Shown piece by piece: positions 35,749 through 43,387 of a stretch of DNA of 64,000 nucleotides. The number at the start of each line of letters is the position of its first letter. Positions within the stretch are counted from its first letter, which is position 1. The stretch comes from Bacteroides sp. (GTDB lineage Bacteria; Bacteroidota; Bacteroidia; Bacteroidales; Bacteroidaceae), in contig DXWV01000055.1 in NCBI GenBank assembly GCA_019416685.1, positions 62,001 to 126,000 on the forward strand, given 5' to 3'. Below the pieces are notes generated by a model. It made no database searches. It was given only the letters and a program-made list of their open reading frames with translations, and was not told the DNA's origin. Made by a program: the position numbers and the translations under genes.

Positions 35749-36744
35749 TCAAAACAAGATAATGCCTCCCTCTATAATCGGTTGATGGGAATGGGTTTTG
35801 TTTCTGCCATAATGACGGATTACCTCATACCCACCGGACAAGAACAAAGACAGTTTGCTCCTAATCTTACACTCCAAATTTAAACGTGTCTGCAAAGCAT
35901 ACAAACTTCCCGGAAGGGATTCATTACGATTCTTCCCGGCCATCAAATGTTGATACCCTATATCACCACTTATGTCTAAGAATTTGGTAATTGGTAGCCA
36001 AAGACCGCTACGATAGGATAAATTCCATGAGAACTTATTATTCAAATGGAAAGAATAAGCACCTACGCCAACCATATTATAAAATAACTTTCCACGGAAA
36101 CGAACACTCACATTCATCAAGGAACTATTCCCACCGAAAATCATCGGTTGTATCTTTGTAGAACGATTGAGATTGATGAGACCTAACTGGAAAATATTGA
36201 CCTCCTTACCCAACCAACAATTTACCAGACCAATTTGTACCCCTTTGCAATCACCACAAAAATTAAGTGGGGCAATCTGTACTCCTCGTAAAACATCGGT
36301 TATACCCATTAATCCACTAACTTGTATCCCGAATATATTATCAGAGCTATTGATTAATCCAGCCACTTGTAACCCTTTAGTACCATCAGGAGACATGTTC
36401 ATAATTCCCCCTAAACAAATGCCATTATATTCACCTGAATAATGGTTAATGTTCCCAAAACCAGCAATAGAAACTCCTTTGATACAATCAGCACGTAGAG
36501 TTAATAAATTAAAAGCTAATCCATATAGTTTATCAGCTTTAGAATTCACGCCAATATTCAAATAAGTAGTTTGCCCTTTTATAAACTTGATGGAATCGCG
36601 TCGTATATTCTCCAAATCCAAGGATCTCATTGGCTGCGTACAAACCTTAGAACCTAAAGACAAATTAACACCGAAACATCTATTCTGAGAGAATAATCCT
36701 ACCGCAGCACTCAATAATAAGAGTAATATCAAAGCTTTTCTCAT
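35749..36744 (-). CDS. glycine-repeat surface/outer-membrane protein (LA_2272-like), copy A
   Basis: Start taken at MRKALILLLLLSAAVGLFSQN (36742-36744). Residues about 80-200 carry short repeats of the form G-V-x-I-A-G-F-G-x-x-x, G-L-Q-V-A-G-L-x-N, G-I-Q-V-S-G-L-x-x, G-V-Q-I-A-P-L-N, G-V-Q-I-G-L-V-N, as in the LA_2272-type surface repeats. The C-terminal 130 residues look like an outer-membrane barrel (MNVSVRFRGKLFYNMVGVGAYSFHLNNKFSWNLSYRSGLW) ending GGIILF. It is a close paralogue of copy C, nearly identical over the C-terminal part; function unknown. Confidence 0.75.
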   Translation of the reverse strand: MRKALILLLLLSAAVGLFSQNRCFGVNLSLGSKVCTQPMRSLDLENIRRDSIKFIKGQTTYLNIGVNSKADKLYGLAFNLLTLRADCIKGVSIAGFGNINHYSGEYNGICLGGIMNMSPDGTKGLQVAGLINSSDNIFGIQVSGLMGITDVLRGVQIAPLNFCGDCKGVQIGLVNCWLGKEVNIFQLGLINLNRSTKIQPMIFGGNSSLMNVSVRFRGKLFYNMVGVGAYSFHLNNKFSWNLSYRSGLWLPITKFLDISGDIGYQHLMAGKNRNESLPGSLYALQTRLNLECKIRSKLSLFLSGGYEVIRHYGRNKTHSHQPIIEGGIILF

Positions 36745-36786
36745 ATGCATCGTTTATAATAAAATAATAGAAATAGTTTTTATAAC

Positions 36787-37425
36787 TTACGAAAAAGTAA
36801 TTGAAGTGAGTAAATTCGACAACCATTCCCAACAATCTAAAGTGAACCTATTAATGTTAATCAAACCAATCTGAAATGTATACGTTTCTGAGTAGTTAAA
36901 TAAGCCGATCTGTATTCCTTTAAACTCTCCCGAAGTAACATTGACCGGTGCTATCATTCCACCAGCTCCGTCACCTGCAGAATTAATCAAACCGGAAAAC
37001 TGTATTCCACGCAATGTTTCAGCCAAATTGAACACTCCCGATACTTGTGTTCCATAAATTTCTCCAAGACTATTCATGATCCCAGCTATCTGTATCCCAT
37101 GCAATACACCTGCCGTAAAATTTATTCCTCCGGAAAGAAACAAACCATTATAATCATGCGCGGTATGATTAAAAATGTATAACCCGGAAACAGCTACTCC
37201 TTTTGCCTCATACACCATACTACCCAACACATTGACAGCCAATCCATTCAAACAATACATATCCGAAGAAAAACCAAGGTTTAAATAACAGGTTTGTTTG
37301 GTTTCCATAGGCAAAGTACATACATCTGAATTCAGGGAAAGATTAATTCCTATATGCTCATTCCGGGAAATAAGCATAAATAGACTTAACACAATAGCAA
37401 CAGTTAATATAAATCTCTTTTTCAT
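36787..37425 (-). CDS. glycine-repeat surface protein, shortened copy B
   Basis: 212 residues with a signal peptide and the same repeats as its neighbours (GVAVSGLYIFNH; GLFLSGGINFTAG; GIQIAGIMNSLGE; GTQVSGVFNLAE; GIQFSGLINSAGDG), but it ends at NINRFTLDCWEWLSNLLTSITFS without the C-terminal barrel. A scrap of the missing tail (QPII and GGIILF-stop) remains in the wrong place, just upstream at 37448-37489. This suggests a broken or recombined copy. It may still be secreted but could not insert in the outer membrane like copies A and C. Confidence 0.65.
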   Translation of the reverse strand: MKKRFILTVAIVLSLFMLISRNEHIGINLSLNSDVCTLPMETKQTCYLNLGFSSDMYCLNGLAVNVLGSMVYEAKGVAVSGLYIFNHTAHDYNGLFLSGGINFTAGVLHGIQIAGIMNSLGEIYGTQVSGVFNLAETLRGIQFSGLINSAGDGAGGMIAPVNVTSGEFKGIQIGLFNYSETYTFQIGLININRFTLDCWEWLSNLLTSITFS

Positions 37426-37447
37426 TTTAACAAATCTAAATTAGCCA

Positions 37448-37489
37448 TCAAAACAAGATAATACCTCCTTATATATAATTGGTTGATAC
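37448..37489 (-). pseudogene. relic of a paralogue C-terminus upstream of copy B
   Basis: On the minus strand this stretch encodes QPII and, one frame shifted, GGIILF-stop, the exact last residues of copies A and C. The nucleotides closely match the 3' ends of those copies. It is a leftover of a duplicated gene. Confidence 0.65.
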
Positions 37490-37528
37490 ATCAAAACCTT
37501 TCGTTTATAACAAAGATAATGAAAGAAT

Positions 37529-37558
37529 ATCTGAAGCGCTTTTAAATGCGCTTCAGAT
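37529..37558 (-). terminator. intrinsic terminator after the 162-residue gene
   Basis: An 11-bp perfect stem ATCTGAAGCGC / GCGCTTCAGAT with an 8-nt loop, 11 nt after the stop and followed by a T-rich tail on the minus strand. Confidence 0.75.
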
Positions 37559-37569
37559 AAAAAACAGAC

Positions 37570-38058
37570 CTAATAACGATCTACTTCTTTCCAACTACGA
37601 GGATCGTTTTCTACCAAACGAATTTCCAGATCTTTTACCACCTGATCTTTAAATAAGGAACGATAAAGATTAGGTATTGACTTCCTGATAGAATAATGAA
37701 TATCTTCCCCATTTTTCAAATAAGGTCTTTCAAATTCTACATAAATAAAATAAAGAGGACGTTTGTCCCTCCAGTAGTAATAATCTTCCATAACATAAGT
37801 CATGCTTGCCCCCCAATATTTAGATTTATCAGGGAGGCGACCATTAAAGGGGCTTTGCAAATAAATGTCAAGCTCAAATTCATCTGTAAACATTGAGAAA
37901 GGCTGATTAATATACCGATCTTTATGGGTAATAAAATTCACCTCCATGTACTTCAAAGTATCATTGTTACACTCTTTTAAAGAAACATAACCAGATTGGG
38001 AAAAAGATTCTACTACTAAAGATGTAGTAAAAAACAGGATTAAAAATAATTGCTTCAT
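37570..38058 (-). CDS. secreted hypothetical protein between the repeat proteins
   Basis: 162 residues with a signal peptide (to ESFSQS). The mature part is rich in Tyr, Asp and Arg (YWGASMTYVMEDYYYWRDKRPLYFIYVEFERPY) and has no domain I can name. It starts 19 nt after copy C, so it is probably in that transcript, and it has its own terminator. Its place among surface repeat proteins suggests an envelope role. Confidence 0.6.
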   Translation of the reverse strand: MKQLFLILFFTTSLVVESFSQSGYVSLKECNNDTLKYMEVNFITHKDRYINQPFSMFTDEFELDIYLQSPFNGRLPDKSKYWGASMTYVMEDYYYWRDKRPLYFIYVEFERPYLKNGEDIHYSIRKSIPNLYRSLFKDQVVKDLEIRLVENDPRSWKEVDRY

Positions 38059-38077
38059 ATTCTACTTCTATCAATGA

Positions 38078-39268
38078 TTAAAACAAGATAATACCCCCTT
38101 CTATAATCGGCTGATGGGAATGGGTTTTGTTTCTGCCATAATGACGGATTACCTCATACCCACCGGACAAGAACAAAGACAGTTTGCTCCTAATCTTACA
38201 CTCCAAATTTAAACGTGCCTGCAAAGCATACAGACTTCCCGGAAGGGATTCATTACGATTTTTCCCGGTCATCAAATGTTGATACCCTATATCACCACTT
38301 ATGTCTAAATATTTATTAATTGGTAGCCAAAGACCACTACGATAGGATAAATTCCATGAGAACTTATTATTCAAATGGAAAGAATAAGTACCCATACCCA
38401 CCATATTATAAAACAATTTTCCTCGAAAACGAATGCCCACATTCATTAGTGAACTATTCCCACCAAAGATCATCGCTTGTATCTTTGTGGAACGATTGAG
38501 ATTAATTAGACCCAACTGGAAAATAGTAGACTTTTCTTCCGAAGAACAATAATTTACAATTCCTATTTGTCCCCCTTTACAGTCGCCACAAAAATTAAAT
38601 GGAGCAATTTGCACTCCTCTCAAGGCATCAGTTATACCTATTAATCCGCTAACTTGTACTCCGAAAACATTATCAACGCTATTGTCTCTCTTTCCTATCT
38701 TTGTGAAACGATTGAAGTTGATTAAACCTAATTGGAAAAGAGTCGCTTTCTCGCCAAGCCAACAATTAGCTATACCGATCTGTGCCCCTTTACAATCACC
38801 GCAAATATTGAACGGAGCGATTTGCATCCCTCGTAACTCATCGGTAAACCCCAATAAGCCACTAATTTGTATTCCAGCGATATTATCAGCACTATTAAGC
38901 ACACCAGCTATCTGTAATCCTTTTACACCGCTGGGAGACATATTCATAATCCCTCCGATACAAACGCCATCATATTCGCCACACAAATGATTAAGATGTC
39001 CAAAACCGGCTACAGATACTCCCTTAATACAATTTGACCGTAAAGCAAATAAATTAGAAGCCAATCCATATAAATGATCCACCTTAGAATCTATACCAAT
39101 ATTCAAATAAGTAATTTGTTCCTCAATTGAAGGTGTATCCTGATCAAAAGGCTGTGTACAGATTTTAGATGTTAATGATAAATTAACACCTGTAAGTTTA
39201 TTCTGAGAGAACAATCCTATTGTGTTAGTCAATAATAACAATAGGAATAATATCAAGACTTTTCTCAT
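38078..39268 (-). CDS. glycine-repeat surface/outer-membrane protein (LA_2272-like), copy C
   Basis: 396 residues. It has the same signal, repeats and C-terminal barrel as copy A, but the repeat block is longer: a second run (DNVFGVQVSGLIGITDALRGVQIAPFNFCGDCKGGQIGIVNY) repeats the first (DNIAGIQISGLLGFTDELRGMQIAPFNICGDCKGAQIGIANC). The internal duplication is about 65 residues. Copy A has a single such block. Expansion by slippage or recombination between repeats is likely and may vary between strains. Confidence 0.75.
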   Translation of the reverse strand: MRKVLILFLLLLLTNTIGLFSQNKLTGVNLSLTSKICTQPFDQDTPSIEEQITYLNIGIDSKVDHLYGLASNLFALRSNCIKGVSVAGFGHLNHLCGEYDGVCIGGIMNMSPSGVKGLQIAGVLNSADNIAGIQISGLLGFTDELRGMQIAPFNICGDCKGAQIGIANCWLGEKATLFQLGLINFNRFTKIGKRDNSVDNVFGVQVSGLIGITDALRGVQIAPFNFCGDCKGGQIGIVNYCSSEEKSTIFQLGLINLNRSTKIQAMIFGGNSSLMNVGIRFRGKLFYNMVGMGTYSFHLNNKFSWNLSYRSGLWLPINKYLDISGDIGYQHLMTGKNRNESLPGSLYALQARLNLECKIRSKLSLFLSGGYEVIRHYGRNKTHSHQPIIEGGIILF

Positions 39269-39375
39269 ATATTAAGTACTATTTTCATTTTATAAATAGC
39301 AACAATCAGATGTATTTAGTTATCAAAAATAAAAAAACTTCAAATGAAAGGCTTATTATACATTTCTATTTTAAA

Positions 39376-39410
39376 ATCTGATATAGGTATTCTAAACTCC
39401 TATATCAGAT
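39376..39410 (-). terminator. intrinsic terminator after the Cys-repeat lipoprotein gene
   Basis: A perfect 12-bp stem ATCTGATATAGG / CCTATATCAGAT with an 11-nt loop, followed by TTTTAAAATAG on the minus strand, 12 nt after the stop codon. Confidence 0.8.
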
Positions 39411-39422
39411 CCCCATCAAATA

Positions 39423-41258
39423 TTATTTAAAAATATCAGGATATTCTATCTTAAATTGTTTTAACCAATCTTCAAAAATCAAAGCTGCATCTTCTCCTTT
39501 TTCTATTTTTATATATAAATCTCGAACTGCTTCAATTGCTCTGGCTGCATCATCTGGATAGTATTTTGTACTTTCCTTAAGATGAGGAAGATATTCCCAT
39601 ATTTTTCCATCCCATGTCTTAAATTGATGGGGAGGACTATATGTATCCATTACACAATGTAAAGACATTCCCAAACACTCATAATCATAATAATCTCTAA
39701 ATAAATTAATTCCTTCCATAAAAAATGTTTTCATCGCAGAAACCGCTTCATCAACAGACTGATTTACTCCTCTCATTGCATGCATATGAGCCTGATCACG
39801 AGATTGACAATGGTCGTCAAGATATTGACCTCCCTTATTTAGCTCTTGTATCTGGCTATCACTAAGCCCCAAACCTTTTAAAGCATTATCTATAATATTA
39901 GAATGTCCACCTTTCCACCAATCACAACTGCATACACCACAAATAGAACGCGTTTGTGTACCATCTATAACATTATTACATTTAGGACATTTAAGTCCTG
40001 GACAATCTTGCGGTGGAGCCACAGGCGTACAAGAACATGGATATTCATGACAAACCCCACAACAAATACATGGATCATATCCACAATTAGGACAATCTTT
40101 CGAATCATTACAAGTACATGGATAATCCTTGCAAATTTTACAACATTGACAAGGATACTCTCCACAGACATAGCAACATTGACATGGATATTGATTGCAA
40201 TTATAGCAGCACCGACATGGATAATCTCCACAATTATAACAACATTCACATGGGTATTGTCCACAAGAATAACAACATTCGCAATCGTCTACAGGTTGAT
40301 TACAGTTTCTGCAATATTCTATAATATAATCACACTGTCCATCATCATCCATTTCATGTTCGTTTCCACAAACAGGACAGTAATACTCCCAGCCTAAGGA
40401 ATATGAAGAGGCATTTACAGCCATATCAAATAAACCCATTTGCAAATATGTGACATTCTCCGGAACTGCTTTGTTACGAAAAACACGGCCACTAAATATC
40501 TTATGTGTTATTTTACCATCGGTATAACCATATCCTTGCTTTATATGTCCATTTAAATCTGATTTATAAACATAACCAGTAAATTTACCATCATTGGGTT
40601 TGTGGCGGAGTCCTTTCACCTTTTCTTTATTCTTTTTCAAATACTCTTTTGTACCTATCAGTGTTACTATATAAGAATTTACTTGCTCCGTACCATGCTT
40701 TTGTTCAAAAACAAACATACATTCTACCTTACTCCGCTCATTTTGCGTCTTCTTTTCATTTTTCTGCTTCCATTTCTTTAATGCATATAATTTCCCACCC
40801 ACATTCAATGAAACCTCTACATATTTAGCCTTGTTATCCGACCACTCACGCGCATTATCCCATTCCAAACGAATATTACTCTTTTTTAATTCCGGCAAGT
40901 CCGAACGTGCCTTATACCTCATTTGCTTGTTTGAGGAATCATTATGCATACATCCATATAAATTGTGTATGCAACTATCATTTTTGCACGAGTCAGAATG
41001 AATTTCAACCTCAGAATGAGCATGTTGCTTACAATCCGAATCATTACATTCTTCCTTTTCAGCCCAAGAGGGCAACTCAACTATATTGTTCATTATCTCA
41101 AATAGAGACTTAGCTGACTCGGCATCTAATTGAGCCACCGATAAACGCCCTTTTCCTACATCCTGACTCATAGGGTCAACTACCTCCAAATCTTCCTGAC
41201 AAGAATAGCCCACAATGAGTGCTATCAAAGACAATGCGATTATGATTTTTTTCTTCAT
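39423..41258 (-). CDS. lipoprotein with tandem Cys-rich repeats and a zinc phospholipase C-like domain
   Basis: 611 residues; lipobox VGYSCQED (Cys20). Residues about 20-110 are Cys/His-rich, with metal-binding-looking CNDSDCKQHAH and CKNDSCIHNLYGCMH. Residues about 130-300 form a domain of unknown type. Residues 316-410 hold a degenerate unit (CRNCNQPVDDCEC) and then seven units of 11 residues with consensus C-x-x-C-x-x-Y-P-C-x-C; five are strictly contiguous. The C-terminal region (about 445-600) resembles zinc-dependent phospholipase C: H534-x3-D538-x5-H544 (LHCVMDTYSPPHQ) has the same spacing as the H118/D122/H128 zinc ligands of bacterial PLC, and GHSNIIDNAL may give another. Catalysis is unproven. 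It follows the transglutaminase gene by 67 nt without a clear promoter of its own. Confidence 0.72.
   Translation of the reverse strand: MKKKIIIALSLIALIVGYSCQEDLEVVDPMSQDVGKGRLSVAQLDAESAKSLFEIMNNIVELPSWAEKEECNDSDCKQHAHSEVEIHSDSCKNDSCIHNLYGCMHNDSSNKQMRYKARSDLPELKKSNIRLEWDNAREWSDNKAKYVEVSLNVGGKLYALKKWKQKNEKKTQNERSKVECMFVFEQKHGTEQVNSYIVTLIGTKEYLKKNKEKVKGLRHKPNDGKFTGYVYKSDLNGHIKQGYGYTDGKITHKIFSGRVFRNKAVPENVTYLQMGLFDMAVNASSYSLGWEYYCPVCGNEHEMDDDGQCDYIIEYCRNCNQPVDDCECCYSCGQYPCECCYNCGDYPCRCCYNCNQYPCQCCYVCGEYPCQCCKICKDYPCTCNDSKDCPNCGYDPCICCGVCHEYPCSCTPVAPPQDCPGLKCPKCNNVIDGTQTRSICGVCSCDWWKGGHSNIIDNALKGLGLSDSQIQELNKGGQYLDDHCQSRDQAHMHAMRGVNQSVDEAVSAMKTFFMEGINLFRDYYDYECLGMSLHCVMDTYSPPHQFKTWDGKIWEYLPHLKESTKYYPDDAARAIEAVRDLYIKIEKGEDAALIFEDWLKQFKIEYPDIFK
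40029..40313 (-). repeat. coding tandem repeat, 33-bp unit (Cys-x-x-Cys-x-x-Tyr-Pro-Cys-x-Cys)
   Basis: Encodes residues 316-410 of the lipoprotein: seven 11-residue units plus a longer degenerate first unit and a 5-residue break (NDSKD) before the last two. Each unit has four cysteines in the same places, 28 in all. DNA is similar between units, so copy number may change by slippage. Confidence 0.85.
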
Positions 41259-41325
41259 AATTCTTTCTTTTTCAGTTAATACTTATAATTAATATACATC
41301 TGCAGATGCTTTTTTTATTTTACTC

Positions 41326-43284
41326 TTACCAGAAACGTACTTTGCCTTCCTCCATCGTAAATATCCGATGTTCCTTACCACGACTTTTATCAATCAAAAG
41401 GTATAATCCATTAGAGGGGATGTTATGAAAATTCAGGAAGGGATACATTGCTTTCTGTTCGCCTAATGATTGAAACACATGATCATTGTAATAAAACAGC
41501 TCGTAGGTATCACCTGCCATCACGTGATTACTATCTGTACGTGGGAGATATTTTACCTTGGTCACATGAGTATTCTTCCCCAAATCAATACCGATCCAAT
41601 CTGAAATGGCGATATAGTCATTAATTGACTTATTATAAAGATCATACGCCTGAGGCAACAAATGAGTATCCGCAGGAGGACAAAAGAGTTTTCCATATAG
41701 GCAGGTGATTGTATCTGCTCCATATACCTCTAATTCTGACAGTTCCATTTTAGCATTTCCATTGTGCTTGATACGTAGATAACGGCGAGGTATGGAAACA
41801 CCCGAAGCATATACAGAATCATACTGTGTATTGGCATCGTGGGTAATGGTACATAATGTATCTACTTTCCGAAAATCCTTATAATCTGATGATTCTATGG
41901 TAGCCCCTATGATATGACGGCTGTAATTGGCAAAACGGTGAAAAAGAGGGTATTTCCTATGTAGAGTTAATGATGTTCGTTCTGTCCCGGAAGGAGAAAT
42001 AGATTGAATAGTGCCATCTAAACGAACGTGAAAAGGAAAAGAAGCGGGTTGTAATTCGTCATCTTGAAAATACCCTGCTATAAACATGGTTGCGGGACCA
42101 ACATCTGTAAACGTTACTTTAAGTCCATCCCGCTTACCGTAATGTACCGGTATCCAATGTGAGTTGTTGAATACACAAAGATAGGCATATTCCTGATTGT
42201 CATCCGGTTCATAATCCAATGAAATAGTAATATCATGGCAAGTCATATACTCGGAAGTGACATCCTGTAAAAAACGGTTTTCAAAGAAGATGGGGATAGA
42301 TTCGTCGCCGGTATGATCTATCAACGCCCGTGCATTACGTTGATAAGTATGACGATACACTTTATTCATTTTGTAATCCTGATTCAGACCACGAGGACGT
42401 GATTCAAATCCGGTGAAAGGATAATGTAAGCCTGTGAAATGGTACACAGCATTCCAACAGTGCTTCCCCCCACGGGAGGACCATTGCTCAATGGATTCCA
42501 TTGAAACAGGAATACCTAAAGAACGCATCACCAATACAGTAACAGGAACAAATTCGGGACAGCCTAAAGAGAAAATATCTTTCTCTCCGATCAATGGATG
42601 AGAAAAGCGGACGGAATCTTTCCGGGCAAAGCCCATCTCTTCAATCATTTTACTATTGACATACAGACATGCCTGATAGGGAGACTCATTAATTTCGTCT
42701 ATCCCTGCAAAACGTCCGGGCATATCGCCATACATACCTTTCAGAGAATCACGCCAATTAGTAATGGGTTCGTTACCTACACGATAAGGAAGCAGATATT
42801 CACAAAAATCATCAAAATCAAGATGATGTGCCCAGGGATATTGCCAGGCTTCAAAAGCACAATCTATGTTGCGTATAAGATAAGAGGCGGTGATACACTC
42901 CACGTCTTCTATACGGCGTGCACCACTCACTTTATGAATGGACTGATAAGGATAGAGATGAAAGATCTGCCGGATATGCCAGGGAAGCCTACACATGGTA
43001 GCCGAACGGTTTACACTATCACGATATTCATCTAACGATGCGCCATAATAAGAATAGTGTCCGGGCATATTTTCAATGAGGAAGATAGCAGCCCGTAATT
43101 TTAAGCTATCGGCATCTTTCTGTGAATAATGCGTCAATACCTTTTCTAATTCAGAACGATTATTACCACTTTTCTCTAATGCCTGCTCTAACAAAGAAGA
43201 AGGTGGTGGCAAATGAGAATGGCAGGCCAGCAAAGCAAAAAAAAGTGCTACCCAAAAGGGGATTAAAAAAAGTGTGTTTCTCAT
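41326..43284 (-). CDS. transglutaminase-like lipoprotein with C-terminal discoidin-like region
   Basis: 652 residues; lipobox LLACHSH (Cys21). After a helical region comes a transglutaminase-like core: C242 in LGCPEFVPVTVLVMRSLGIPV and H275 in GGKHCWNAVYH match the Cys and His of that fold (the 'GIP' after the helix is typical). Residues about 365-450 are beta-rich and about 460-652 resemble an F5/8-type discoidin module (YLRIKHNGNAKMELSELEVYG; WIGIDLGKNTHVTKVKYLPR). It could be a peptidase or amidase on glycopeptide material. It carries the regulon promoter module, so it belongs to the PUL by control though it borders the island. Confidence 0.75.
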   Translation of the reverse strand: MRNTLFLIPFWVALFFALLACHSHLPPPSSLLEQALEKSGNNRSELEKVLTHYSQKDADSLKLRAAIFLIENMPGHYSYYGASLDEYRDSVNRSATMCRLPWHIRQIFHLYPYQSIHKVSGARRIEDVECITASYLIRNIDCAFEAWQYPWAHHLDFDDFCEYLLPYRVGNEPITNWRDSLKGMYGDMPGRFAGIDEINESPYQACLYVNSKMIEEMGFARKDSVRFSHPLIGEKDIFSLGCPEFVPVTVLVMRSLGIPVSMESIEQWSSRGGKHCWNAVYHFTGLHYPFTGFESRPRGLNQDYKMNKVYRHTYQRNARALIDHTGDESIPIFFENRFLQDVTSEYMTCHDITISLDYEPDDNQEYAYLCVFNNSHWIPVHYGKRDGLKVTFTDVGPATMFIAGYFQDDELQPASFPFHVRLDGTIQSISPSGTERTSLTLHRKYPLFHRFANYSRHIIGATIESSDYKDFRKVDTLCTITHDANTQYDSVYASGVSIPRRYLRIKHNGNAKMELSELEVYGADTITCLYGKLFCPPADTHLLPQAYDLYNKSINDYIAISDWIGIDLGKNTHVTKVKYLPRTDSNHVMAGDTYELFYYNDHVFQSLGEQKAMYPFLNFHNIPSNGLYLLIDKSRGKEHRIFTMEEGKVRFW

Positions 43285-43301
43285 AGCTTGTGTGTTTTGG
43301 A

Positions 43302-43367
43302 CAAAGCTATGAGAATTTACACACTTGTATTATAAATATTGTATCATTTGGTTGAAATAATCAATCA
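43302..43367 (-). promoter_or_regulatory. regulon promoter module, transglutaminase gene
   Basis: -7 box TAGCTTTG (43302-43309, minus), half-sites ATATTGTATCA (43336-43346) and ATAATCAATCA (43357-43367), standard geometry. The box is only 17 nt from the ATG, so the leader is very short. Confidence 0.62.
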
Positions 43368-43387
43368 ACACGCCTGTAATAACAAGC

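Noticed and set aside
39903..40397. 164-codon plus-strand open frame opposite the Cys repeats
   Set aside because: It is open only because the repeated Cys codons on the other strand lack stop complements. The product is a monotonous T/I/W string with no domain, and the minus-strand gene is complete with signal and terminator.
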